64,000 bases of DNA from Paraplanobispora takensis (GTDB lineage Bacteria > Actinomycetota > Actinomycetes > Streptosporangiales > Streptosporangiaceae). The notes beneath the pieces are model-generated. The model did not search any database. It saw nothing but the letters and a program-made list of their open reading frames with translations, and was not told the origin of the DNA. Positions 32,073-40,062 of the stretch are shown piece by piece. The stretch lies in the NCBI RefSeq assembly GCF_016863195.1, contig NZ_BOOK01000045.1, positions 1-64,000 of the forward strand. Direction: 5' to 3'. Numbering within the stretch: position 1 is the stretch's first letter; every line of letters starts with the position of its first letter. The translations under genes and the position numbers were made by a program.

Positions 32073-34055
32073 TCACCCCGTCTGCTCGGACTCGGGAGCC
32101 TCACCCGAGGGCCGGCTCGTCTTCGTGGACGACCCTTCTCCCTCTCCCGGCCCGTCCGGCGTCTTCTGCGGCACCTTGCTCGGTGTCTTCTGAGGTGTCT
32201 TCTCCGGTGTCTTCTGGGGCTTCTCGCCGGGCGGGTCGGCGGTGGGCGTCGCGGACGGCTTCGGGCAGGCGGGGATCCTGCCGCTGACCCGGTCCGCCCT
32301 GCCCGGGGGCAGCCCGGTCGCGGTCACGCTCCACATGGAGCCGCAGGCGGCCTTCGGGAAGGAGAACCGGACCGTCCGGAGGTAGGAGGTCGCCCCGGTC
32401 AGGGGGACGACCCGCTGCCGGGTCGCCTGGCCCACCCGGAAGACGACGCGCAGGCGCACCGCCCGGGTGTCGGCGGAGTTCACCGTGACCGAGACGACGG
32501 CCGCGCCCCCCGCGGTGACGTTGGCCCGCACCACGTTCACCCGCCGCACCTCCGGCCGCGGCGTGGGAGTCGGCGTGCGCGTCCGGGTGGGTGTCGCCGT
32601 CGGGGTGCGGGTGCGCGTCGGGGTGACCGTCGGGGTGGCGGTCCGTGTGGCCGTCGGGGTGCGGGTCGGCGTGGATGTGGCTGTCTGGGTGGCCGTCGGC
32701 GTGCGGGTCGGGGTGCGGGTCGGGGTCACCGTGCGCGTGGGCGTGGTGGTGGCCGGCCCCGACGACGTGCTCGCCGTGGAGGTGGAGGTGGAGGTCGCGG
32801 TGGAGGTGGCCGTTCCCGCCGGAGAGGTCCCCGGCGCGGTGGCGGTCGGCTCGGTGAGCCCGCCCGCCCCGGGCGGACTCCCGACCGGCCCCGGTGGCTC
32901 CGCGGAAGGCGGCTCCGCGCCGGAGGAGGTCTGCGGGGAGTCCGGGGAGGAGGAGCGGACCGGCGGGGTGGGGAACGCCGGGATCGGGGTGGAGGGCGGC
33001 GCGGCGGCGGCGATGTCGATCCGCTGCGGCGCCGGGGGCCGGTCCGCGGCCAGCGCGTAGTAGCTCGCGCCGACGGCGAGGACCGCCAGGCCGGTGGCGC
33101 CGGCCACCACGCCGGTGGCCTTGGTGCGCGCCGCGTCGAGCACGGTGCGGAACAGGGTGCTGCCGCCCTCCGGCTGCGGCGGACCGCCGCGGAACAGCAG
33201 CGGCAGCAGCAGCGCCAGCGCGGCCAGCCGGCGCCGTCCCCGCTCCTCCCAGTCCTCGCCGTACCCCGCCGCCGCGGCGGCCTCCAGCTCGGCCACGAAA
33301 CGGGCGGCGCCGGACGGGCGGTCGTAGGGATCCTTGGCCAGCCCGCGGGCGACCAGCCCCCGGACCGGTTCGGGGACCTCGTCGATGGGGATGGGGGCGC
33401 TGCGGTGCTGGTGCATCAGCACCACCCGCTCGGTCGCCCGGTACGGCCGGTAGCCGGTCAGGCACTCGAAGAAGACCGTCGTGGCGGCGTACACGTCCGT
33501 GGCGGGGGAGGCCGGGGCGCCCGCCCACTGCTCGGGCGCCATGTACGGCGGCGTGCCCGCGGGCCGGTCGGCGTCGCCGACGCGGACGGCGATGCCGAAG
33601 TCGACCAGCTTGCTCGTGCCGTCCGCCTGGACGAGCACGTTCTCGGGCTTGTAGTCGCGGTGCACCACGCCGACCCGGTGGGCGGCGGCCAGGCCGGTGA
33701 GCGAGCCCTTGAGCACGACGAGGGCGGCCTCCGGCCCGGTGGCGCCGTGCTCGCGCAGCAGCTCGCGCAGGGAGACCGAGTGGACGGCCTCCATCACGAT
33801 GGCGGCGTTGCCCGACTGCTCGACGTACTCGTAGAGCCGCGCCACGTTCGGGTCGACGAGCTCCACCAGGAGCCTGGCCTCGGCCCGGAACCTGGTCAGG
33901 AAGTCCGGCTCGTCCCTGAGCGACTCGGCCAGGTACTTGACGGCCACCTGCACGCCCGACGCGTCGTGGCGGGCGAGCACCACCCGGCCGCCGCCGCCCA
34001 CGCCGAGCTCGCTCAACTCGGTGTATCCCGGCGCGATCCATCCACTGGCCGTCAT
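32073..34055 (-). CDS. Receptor-type Ser/Thr protein kinase with long Thr/Pro tail
   Basis: A 660-residue Hanks kinase, closely related to the neighbour: APGYTELSELGVGGGGRVV, VAVK lysine 40, HRDYKPEN, DFGIAVRVGD and GTPPYMAPEQW. One membrane helix (around 315-335) follows. Outside are a Pro-rich part, a long TPTRTPTAT repeat, a small beta-rich domain (VRRVNVVRANVTAGGAAVV...) and a KTP-rich C-terminus (EKTPQKTPSKVPQKTP). The tail resembles a mucin-like or glycosylated stalk. ATG 34055 has GGAGGG upstream. It heads the kinase array, which runs towards orn. Confidence 0.9.
   Translation of the reverse strand: MTASGWIAPGYTELSELGVGGGGRVVLARHDASGVQVAVKYLAESLRDEPDFLTRFRAEARLLVELVDPNVARLYEYVEQSGNAAIVMEAVHSVSLRELLREHGATGPEAALVVLKGSLTGLAAAHRVGVVHRDYKPENVLVQADGTSKLVDFGIAVRVGDADRPAGTPPYMAPEQWAGAPASPATDVYAATTVFFECLTGYRPYRATERVVLMHQHRSAPIPIDEVPEPVRGLVARGLAKDPYDRPSGAARFVAELEAAAAAGYGEDWEERGRRRLAALALLLPLLFRGGPPQPEGGSTLFRTVLDAARTKATGVVAGATGLAVLAVGASYYALAADRPPAPQRIDIAAAAPPSTPIPAFPTPPVRSSSPDSPQTSSGAEPPSAEPPGPVGSPPGAGGLTEPTATAPGTSPAGTATSTATSTSTSTASTSSGPATTTPTRTVTPTRTPTRTPTATQTATSTPTRTPTATRTATPTVTPTRTRTPTATPTRTRTPTPTPRPEVRRVNVVRANVTAGGAAVVSVTVNSADTRAVRLRVVFRVGQATRQRVVPLTGATSYLRTVRFSFPKAACGSMWSVTATGLPPGRADRVSGRIPACPKPSATPTADPPGEKPQKTPEKTPQKTPSKVPQKTPDGPGEGEGSSTKTSRPSGEAPESEQTG
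32560..32760 (-). repeat. Short-period Thr-Pro coding repeat in the kinase tail
   Basis: About 200 bp of degenerate 6- to 18-bp units built on GTGCGGGTCGGC-like words encode the (T-P-T-R/A-T) repeat of the extracellular tail. The periodicity is imperfect. A smaller KTP repeat lies at about 32160-32225. Confidence 0.6.
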
Positions 34056-34143
34056 CGCGCCCTCCACTGCTCGGGTGCGCGTTCTCCTACGAGGGTCCTC
34101 CTATGAGACGTGTGTTTCCGCTGACCGGTTTGCGCGAGCCGCC

Positions 34144-34797
34144 TTACCTAATGGTTATGGTTCGCGACGCGATGTGCGGGGGAACCTCCACGTCTCCGGC
34201 CATCGCGGGGTCCGGCTCGGGATCGCCCCACGTCGTGCGCAGCGGCAGCACCCCGGCCCAGATCGGCAGCGCGTAGTCCTCCTCGTCGTCGACCGGCGGG
34301 CCCTGCCGCACCTTCACCGACGCCTCCTCCAGGGAGAGGGCGAGAACGGCCGTGGCGGCGAGTTCCTTCCTGGTCGGCGGGCGGGTGGCGGCCCACTGCC
34401 CGGGGGCGAGCTGCTCGGTGATCGCGCGCAGCCCGGCCAGGTGCTCCTCGGGGTCGTCCACGAGGCGCGGGACGCCGTAGATCATGGCGGAGCGGTAGTT
34501 GACCGAGTGGTGGAAGACCGAGCGGGCCAGCACGATGCCGTCCAGATGGGTGACGGTGACGCAGACCTCGCCGCCGGAGCGGCCGGCGCGCAGGGAGGCG
34601 GCCCCGGTGGAGCCGTGGATGTAGAGGGTGTCGCCGATGCGGCCGTATCCGGTGGGCACGACCATCGGGGCGCCGCCGGCCACGACGCCCAGGTGGCAGA
34701 TCAGGCCGGCGTCCAGCACGGCGTACAGGTCGTCGCGGTCGGTCCTGGCCCGCTGCCTGCCGCGGTTGAGGGTGGTACGGGAAGTCGTGGAGAGCAT
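34144..34797 (-). CDS. Pyridoxamine 5'-phosphate oxidase-family (split-barrel) protein
   Basis: A 217-residue FMN-binding split-barrel protein of the group related to NimA and PNPOx-like proteins: HLGVVAGGAPMVVPTGYGR, LYIHGSTGAASLRAGRSG, RSVFHHSVNYRSAMIYG. The enzyme activity is not defined; it is not the canonical PdxH. The gene is divergent from a MocR regulator whose operator lies between the two start codons, a common arrangement for PLP-related regulation. ATG 34797 is the only plausible start. Confidence 0.82.
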   Translation of the reverse strand: MLSTTSRTTLNRGRQRARTDRDDLYAVLDAGLICHLGVVAGGAPMVVPTGYGRIGDTLYIHGSTGAASLRAGRSGGEVCVTVTHLDGIVLARSVFHHSVNYRSAMIYGVPRLVDDPEEHLAGLRAITEQLAPGQWAATRPPTRKELAATAVLALSLEEASVKVRQGPPVDDEEDYALPIWAGVLPLRTTWGDPEPDPAMAGDVEVPPHIASRTITIR

Positions 34798-34813
34798 GCC
34801 CCTAACCTAGGAA

Positions 34814-34842
34814 GAAGTGGACATGGGAAACACGTCCACTTC
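34814..34842. promoter_or_regulatory. MocR operator: perfect 9-bp inverted repeat
   Basis: GAAGTGGAC (34814-34822) and GTCCACTTC (34834-34842) are perfect arms around 11 bases, between the divergent PNPOx-family gene (start 34797) and the MocR gene (start 34865). The GTGGAC-type half-site fits GntR/MocR operators, and the position suits both autoregulation and control of the partner. Confidence 0.75.
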
Positions 34843-34864
34843 ACGGAGCTTCCGGGAGACCACT

Positions 34865-36388
34865 TTGCCGCGCCCGCTCGTCGACCTGCCCGTCTCGGTG
34901 GACCGGGGCCTCGCGGTCCCGCTGTCGGCCCAGCTCTGCGACGAGCTCCGCGCCGCCATGCGCGACGGCGCGCTCAAACCGGGCGAGCGCCTGCCCTCCA
35001 CCCGGGCCCTGGCCGGTCAGCTCGCCGTCAGCCGGACCGTCGTCACCGAGGCCTACCAGCAGCTCTACGCCGAGGGCTGGCTGGAGGGCCGGCACGGCTC
35101 CGGCACCTACGTGGCCGACCTGCTGACCCCGGTACGGCCCGGCGCCGGACCGCCCTCCGCCGGCCGGTACGGCGCGGCGTCCGCGGAGCCCGCCATCCGG
35201 CTCCCCGCGCCCGTCCTGGCCCCCTCCGGCAGGCTCCGGCACGGCCGGACGGACGGGCGGCGCACGCCTGCGGCGCCGTACGACGGTGAGACAGGGGGAA
35301 CCGGGGAGGCCGGGGAGCTCGTCGACCTGCGGCCGGGGCGGCCGTGGGTGCGCGACTACGACCGCGCCGCCTGGCGCAGGGCGTGGCGCGGCGCGGCGGA
35401 CCTGCCGCCGGGGGACGACCCCGATCCCTGCGGCCTCCCCCGGCTGCGTGAGGCGCTGGCCGGGCACCTGCGCAGGACCAGGGGCATCCTGGTCGGCCCG
35501 GAGAACATCATGGTCACGCGCGGGACCGGCAACGGCCTCGACCTCGTCGCGGCCACCCTGCTGCGCCCGGGCGACCGGGCCGGGGTGGAGGAACCGGGCT
35601 ACCGGGTGGCCAGGAACGTCTTCGCGGCCCGGGGCGCCGAGATCGCGCCCTGCCCGGTGGACGCCGACGGCGTCGTCGTGGACGGGCTCCCCGGCGATCT
35701 GCGGGTCCTGTACACCACCCCCGCCCACCAGTACCCCCTCGGCGGGCGCCTGCCGATGCCCCGGCGCGAGCGCCTGCTGGCCTGGGCCCGCCGTACCGGG
35801 GCGCTGGTCGTGGAGGACGACTACGACGCCGAGTTCCGTTACGACGTCGCCCCGCTGCCCGCGCTGTACGGCCTGGACCCGCGGCGGGTGGTGCTGCTCG
35901 GCACGCTGTCCAAGACCCTGTCCCCGGACGTCGGCGTGGGCTGGATCGTGGCCGCCCCCGAACTGCTCGACGCCGTGGCCCTGACCCGCGACGCGCTGGC
36001 CGACCGGACCGCCGGCCCGGTCCAGCAGGCGGTGGCCGTGCTCCTGGAGAGGGGCGACCTGGAGCGGCACCTGCGCCGCATGCGGCTGGAGTACGCCCGG
36101 CGGCGGGCCGCGATCGTGGAGATCCTCGGCCCCCGAGTGATGGGCGACACCGCGGGCCTGCACGTCATGGTGGAGCTGCCCGGACACGCGGTCCGGCCCC
36201 TGGTGGAGGCCGCCCGCGAGCGCGGCGTGCTGCTGGAGACCCTCGGCCGCCACCACCACGGGCCGCCGCGCAGGCACGGCCTGGTGATCGGGTACGGCTC
36301 GGCCTCGCAGGCTCAGATCAGGCGGGCGGCCGCGGTCATCGCGGAGCTCGCGGAACGGGCGGAGGCGGGGCCGGGGCCAGGGACCTGA
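34865..36388 (+). CDS. MocR/PdxR-type regulator (GntR HTH fused to aminotransferase fold)
   Basis: A 507-residue regulator with a GntR winged HTH (about 15-85: LPSTRALAGQLAVSRTVVTE, HGSGTYVADL), a linker and a class I aminotransferase-like domain. The PLP lysine is in LLGTLSKTLSPDVGVGW, and DYDAEFRYD is a typical pocket segment. The TTG at 34865 is chosen because GGGAG lies 6 bases before it. Starts at 34817 or 34823 would place the operator inside the gene. MocR proteins use PLP as effector and usually regulate vitamin B6 or amine genes. The last 53 bp overlap the convergent DegT-like gene. Confidence 0.85.
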   Translation: MPRPLVDLPVSVDRGLAVPLSAQLCDELRAAMRDGALKPGERLPSTRALAGQLAVSRTVVTEAYQQLYAEGWLEGRHGSGTYVADLLTPVRPGAGPPSAGRYGAASAEPAIRLPAPVLAPSGRLRHGRTDGRRTPAAPYDGETGGTGEAGELVDLRPGRPWVRDYDRAAWRRAWRGAADLPPGDDPDPCGLPRLREALAGHLRRTRGILVGPENIMVTRGTGNGLDLVAATLLRPGDRAGVEEPGYRVARNVFAARGAEIAPCPVDADGVVVDGLPGDLRVLYTTPAHQYPLGGRLPMPRRERLLAWARRTGALVVEDDYDAEFRYDVAPLPALYGLDPRRVVLLGTLSKTLSPDVGVGWIVAAPELLDAVALTRDALADRTAGPVQQAVAVLLERGDLERHLRRMRLEYARRRAAIVEILGPRVMGDTAGLHVMVELPGHAVRPLVEAARERGVLLETLGRHHHGPPRRHGLVIGYGSASQAQIRRAAAVIAELAERAEAGPGPGT

Positions 36389-37481
36389 CCACGGGCAGCG
36401 CGCGCCGGGCGTACAGCGGGTCGATCGGGAGCACGTGCCGTCCCCACCAGCGCGCGACCTCCGGCGAGGGGGAGGCCTCGGTGTACTCCGGCAGATAGTC
36501 GTCGTAGGGCGGGTCGTAGAGATAGCCGGTCGCCACGCCGTGGCGCTCCAGCTCGGCGATGGCCTCCTCCCGCTCGGCCACCAGCAGCGGGACCCGGAAG
36601 AGCGGCTGGTCCAGCTGCCGGCGCACGCCCGCCGCCGCGGTCGGCAGCTCCGCCAGCGTCCGAACCCCGGCGATCCGCCGCTCCCGCTGGCCGGGCAGGG
36701 CGCTCAGGCGCCTGGACTGGTACCACCGGGCCAGGGGGCCCCGCCGGGTGCGGTAGTCGTGCAGGTCGGCCCGGACCCAGGAGTCGAAGGCCGGCAGGTC
36801 GGGAGCGTGCTTGAGGGCCAGCTTCACGTCGGCCGGCCGCGCGGCGATCCGGTAGCCGTCCCTGGGCTCCTCGATGCCCAGCGTCCGCGCCGTCCGCAGC
36901 GCGGGCCTGACCATGTTGAGGCGCAGCGCCATGTGCCTGGCCGTCGAGGTGAACACCGAGTAGGCCTCGTGCAGGAACGTCCCGGGCAGCAGCAGCCGGT
37001 CGCGCTCGCGTTCCAGCACCCGCAGGTCCGACTCGCGCTCGACCGCCAGCACCCCGCCGGAGCCGGCCCCCGGATGCTTGGAGAGGCTGTAGACGCCGGC
37101 GGCGCCGAAGGTGCCCAGGGGACGGCCGCCGACCGTGGTCTCGATCCCGTGCGCGACGTCCTCGATCAGGGTCTTGCCCGCGAACGCGGCCACCCGGTCG
37201 GGCAGGCCGTACAGGTTCGTGGTCAGGACCGCGTCCACCGTGGACAGGTCGACCGCCGCCGTGTCGATGTTGCCGTCGTCCGGGCTGAGCGGGGCGATCA
37301 CCGGGCGCAGGCCCGCGGCGAGAACCAGGAACAGGATCTCGTCGGCGGAGATCGGCGACATCAGTAACCGCTCGCCGGGCGCACACCAGTGGCGTAAGGC
37401 CAGGTAGAGGCCCAGGCGGTTGGACGGCAGGACGAGACAGCGGCGGCCGGTCAGGGCGGCCACCTGTTCTTCGGGGCTCAC
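36336..37481 (-). CDS. DegT/DnrJ/EryC1-like aminotransferase
   Basis: A 381-residue PLP enzyme of the sugar-aminotransferase fold, found in nucleotide-sugar pathways: LPSNRLGLYLAL, TLIEDVAHGIETTVGG (PLP-ring Asp108), and the internal aldimine lysine, probably K135 in YSLSKHPGAGSGG. This is an unusual member: the classical SFHPTK motif is changed. It probably makes an amino-sugar for the glycan genes further on. The GTG at 37481 is 40 bases after the FemAB/GNAT-like gene, so they may be co-transcribed. The 3' end overlaps the MocR gene by 53 bp. Confidence 0.72.
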   Translation of the reverse strand: MSPEEQVAALTGRRCLVLPSNRLGLYLALRHWCAPGERLLMSPISADEILFLVLAAGLRPVIAPLSPDDGNIDTAAVDLSTVDAVLTTNLYGLPDRVAAFAGKTLIEDVAHGIETTVGGRPLGTFGAAGVYSLSKHPGAGSGGVLAVERESDLRVLERERDRLLLPGTFLHEAYSVFTSTARHMALRLNMVRPALRTARTLGIEEPRDGYRIAARPADVKLALKHAPDLPAFDSWVRADLHDYRTRRGPLARWYQSRRLSALPGQRERRIAGVRTLAELPTAAAGVRRQLDQPLFRVPLLVAEREEAIAELERHGVATGYLYDPPYDDYLPEYTEASPSPEVARWWGRHVLPIDPLYARRALPVVRSLAPAPPPPVPRAPR

Positions 37482-37521
37482 CCGATCGAACCGGAGGTGG
37501 TCATCACCATCCGATGATGAC

Positions 37522-38607
37522 CTACGAAGATTGCAGCGAAGTGCGGATCCGGCCGAAAGTTTTCAAAGCCTTGTCCGCAGTAGTACGCAGAGCAGGACTG
37601 GCCAGGACCGTGCCCCGCGCCTTGCGGACCGGGACCCGGAGCATCCAGTGGACCCCCGCGCCGGGGGAGGTGCGGGCGATCCGGCCCTCCACGACCTCGT
37701 ACTCGCCGTTCTTGAGCTTCTCCTTGTACTCCTTCTCGCCGCGGCCCATGTCGATGACCTGGATCCCGGCCCCGGCGGCCTTCTCGGCCATGGCCAGGTG
37801 GTGGATCAGCCCGGGGGAGTACTTGGCGAAGGCGGTGTCGTAGGCCGGGAACCAGCCCGCGAGGGTGGTCGCGGTGCGCAGCCCGAAGTGGCCGGCCATC
37901 GGGCGGCCGTCCACGTAGACCATGTCCAGCGTCCCGGCGAAGTGCTCGGTGTCGGTGGCCAGCAGGCGCTCGACGAGCTCGACGATCCACGGCTTGGAGA
38001 AGCGGTCGTTGCGGCCGGTCCGGCGGTACTGGTCGGTCTTCCAGCCGAGCAGCGTGCGCAGCGCGACCGGATCGGTGGTGGCGTAGTCGTGCCGGAGCGG
38101 TCCGACGTCCCGCTGGAGCTTGCGGCTCTTGTAGGCGGTCGTGCGGTAGGTCTTGCCCGAGGTGACCTTGATCGTCTCGATGTAGGCCTCGTAGCCGTCG
38201 CGCATGTCGATGATCGGCGACGGGTGGCGGGTGTGCCGGGCGGGCAGCAGGGGCTGCGTCGAGACCAGGTGGTCGAACTCGAGCACGGCCAGGCCGCAGT
38301 CCTTGAGCAGCTGCTGCGGGTCGAACTCCAGGTCCTTGGCGTACACCATCCCCTGCGCGTCGGTCAGGCCGGCGGCCACCGGCTGGCCGATGCCCAGCGG
38401 ATGCCGCTCGAACGGCAGGAAGCCCACCATGTCGGGTCCGTCGTGCATGATCGCGACCCGGACGTGGTCTCTCAGGCTTCCCACCGTGACGGTGAACTCC
38501 GGAGACAGGAAGGGGCTGTCGAAGGCCGGTGTGGCGGTCTGGAGCTCTCTCCAGCGGCCGATCTCGGCTGCTCCGAGGTCACGGGGGTGAACGATAGAGA
38601 CGCGCAT
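37522..38607 (-). CDS. FemAB/GNAT-like acyltransferase (CelD/BcsL type)
   Basis: A 361-residue two-lobed GNAT-fold protein. The N-terminal part has FLPFERHPLGIGQPV. The C-terminal lobe has AGHFGLRTATTLAGWFPAYD and a closing IDMGRGEKEYKEKLKNG, the signature of acyltransferases near cellulose or exopolysaccharide genes. Predicted role: acylation or aminoacylation of a cell-surface glycan precursor. ATG 38607 has GGAG upstream. It has a close paralogue at 51083-52210 and lies 40 bp before the DegT-like aminotransferase gene. Confidence 0.75.
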   Translation of the reverse strand: MRVSIVHPRDLGAAEIGRWRELQTATPAFDSPFLSPEFTVTVGSLRDHVRVAIMHDGPDMVGFLPFERHPLGIGQPVAAGLTDAQGMVYAKDLEFDPQQLLKDCGLAVLEFDHLVSTQPLLPARHTRHPSPIIDMRDGYEAYIETIKVTSGKTYRTTAYKSRKLQRDVGPLRHDYATTDPVALRTLLGWKTDQYRRTGRNDRFSKPWIVELVERLLATDTEHFAGTLDMVYVDGRPMAGHFGLRTATTLAGWFPAYDTAFAKYSPGLIHHLAMAEKAAGAGIQVIDMGRGEKEYKEKLKNGEYEVVEGRIARTSPGAGVHWMLRVPVRKARGTVLASPALRTTADKALKTFGRIRTSLQSS

Positions 38608-38810
38608 GGGCTCCTACTGGGACTTGGGGTGTGCGGATTCCCCTACGCACTCCAGCATGACTATCAGGGGTGTCGATCTACTGACCATCTTGCCGGGTGG
38701 CGCGTAATGTAACGGTAAAGGATGGGAATGCCCGCTAGGGCACCGGACATGCATGTTTTCTTGATTCTCAGGGACCTCGCAGGGGGACGGACGCGGGGTG
38801 GCGCTCCGTC

Positions 38811-38825
38811 TAGAATAGGTTTCTA
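38811..38825 (+). promoter_or_regulatory. Palindrome upstream of the phosphotransferase gene
   Basis: TAGAA (38811-38815) and TTCTA (38821-38825) flank TAGGT, ending 10 bases before the start codon, where the -10 and start of transcription would be. The half-site AGAAT resembles the doubled operator at 2410-2446, so the same type of TetR regulator may bind both. Confidence 0.5.
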
Positions 38826-38835
38826 ATTGCAGGCT

Positions 38836-39864
38836 ATGAACACTCCTGGCATCGACCGGGCCCGGCTGGCCACCTGGATGTCCGTCAATCTCCCTGAGGC
38901 GGGAGAACCCGCTGACATCTCCCTCATATCCGGCGGACGCTCCAATCTGACCTATGTCGTCGAGACCCCCGAGCGCCGTCTGGTGTTGCGCCGCCCCCCG
39001 CTGGGCCACGTCCTGCCCACCGCCCACGACATGCGGCGCGAGTGGCGGGTGATCTCCGCCCTGGCCCCGACCCCGGTGCCCGTCCCCGAGCCGCTCGCCT
39101 TCTGCGGCGACGAGGACGTCATCGGGGCGCCCTTCTATCTCATGGGACACGTGGACGGCGCCGCCGTACGGAGCCAGGAGGACGCCGGGAGCCTGACCCC
39201 CGGGCAGACCCGCCGGTTGTCGGAGCGGCTGGCCGAGGTGCTCGCGGCGATCCACGCGGTCGACTACCGGGAGGTGGGCCTGGGCGACTTCGGCCGTCCC
39301 GAGGGATACATGGCCCGCCAGCTGGAGCGCTGGGGCCAGCAGTGGGAGCGCTCGAAGACCGCCGACCTGCCCGGGCACGACCGCCTGGCGGCCCGCCTGC
39401 GCGAGCGCCTGCCCGCCCGCTCCGCCTCGACCCTGGTGCACGGCGACTACCGGCTCGACAACACGCTCGTACGGCTCGCGCCCGAGCCCGACATCCTCGC
39501 CGTCGTCGACTGGGAGATGTCCACCCTCGGCGACCCCCTGGCCGACCTCGGCCTCACCCTGACCTACTGGCAGGACCCCGGCGACGACGAGCGCGCGTCG
39601 ATCCCGGTGGCCGCCGGGGTGACCGTCGCCCCGGGCTTCCTGACCGCCCGGGAGTTCGCCGCCCACTACGCCAAGGTCTCCGGGGCCGATCTCACCGACC
39701 TGGACTTCTACGTGGCGTTCGGGAACTACAAACTGGCGGTTATCGTGGAGGGCATCCACGCCCGCTTCCTGCAGGGCAAGACCGTCGGGGAGGGGTTCGA
39801 GCACATCGGCGACGGCGTCCCGACGCTCATCGAGCGCGCCCACCGGGTGCTGGACGGGCTGTAG
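38836..39864 (+). CDS. APH-fold phosphotransferase family protein (ACAD10/11-N-like)
   Basis: A 342-residue aminoglycoside-phosphotransferase-fold kinase: ISGGRSNLTYVVETPERRLV (P-loop-like and lysine strand), HGDYRLDNTLV (catalytic Asp and Asn) and VDWEMSTLGDPLADLG (metal Asp). Proteins of this type in actinomycetes often phosphorylate hydroxyacyl or small-molecule substrates, as do the domains fused to acyl-CoA dehydrogenases ACAD10/11, and are not resistance enzymes. ATG 38836 is preferred over TTG 38827. Only a short leader separates it from the palindrome at 38811. Confidence 0.82.
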   Translation: MNTPGIDRARLATWMSVNLPEAGEPADISLISGGRSNLTYVVETPERRLVLRRPPLGHVLPTAHDMRREWRVISALAPTPVPVPEPLAFCGDEDVIGAPFYLMGHVDGAAVRSQEDAGSLTPGQTRRLSERLAEVLAAIHAVDYREVGLGDFGRPEGYMARQLERWGQQWERSKTADLPGHDRLAARLRERLPARSASTLVHGDYRLDNTLVRLAPEPDILAVVDWEMSTLGDPLADLGLTLTYWQDPGDDERASIPVAAGVTVAPGFLTAREFAAHYAKVSGADLTDLDFYVAFGNYKLAVIVEGIHARFLQGKTVGEGFEHIGDGVPTLIERAHRVLDGL

Positions 39865-39965
39865 CCCTCCGGAATCCCCGGTACGGCGCCGGCCTCAGGT
39901 TCAAGTGGCCTGCAAGCGCTCCCGATACGGTAGGAATGCAGCACAACCCCTTGTTCACACGCAGC

Positions 39966-39984
39966 CATAACGCTTCCCTGTGAA
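39966..39984 (+). promoter_or_regulatory. Shared upstream box, copy 2
   Basis: CATAACGCTTCCCTGTGAA matches the box at 23723-23741 at 18 of 19 positions. It lies 79 bases before the GTG start of the second glycosidase-like gene, almost the same distance as in copy 1. The surrounding sequences are otherwise dissimilar, so conservation seems selective. Confidence 0.6.
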
Positions 39985-40062
39985 CACGCGTGCGCGCACG
40001 GTCATGAAGCCGGCCGCCGTGGAACGCTGTAATCCGCCGAGACGAGGATCGAGGACGCACCG

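Noticed and set aside
38836-39864. Aminoglycoside resistance by the APH-fold gene
   Set aside because: The closest pattern is the non-resistance phosphotransferase family tied to acyl metabolism; there is no evidence for a resistance role.
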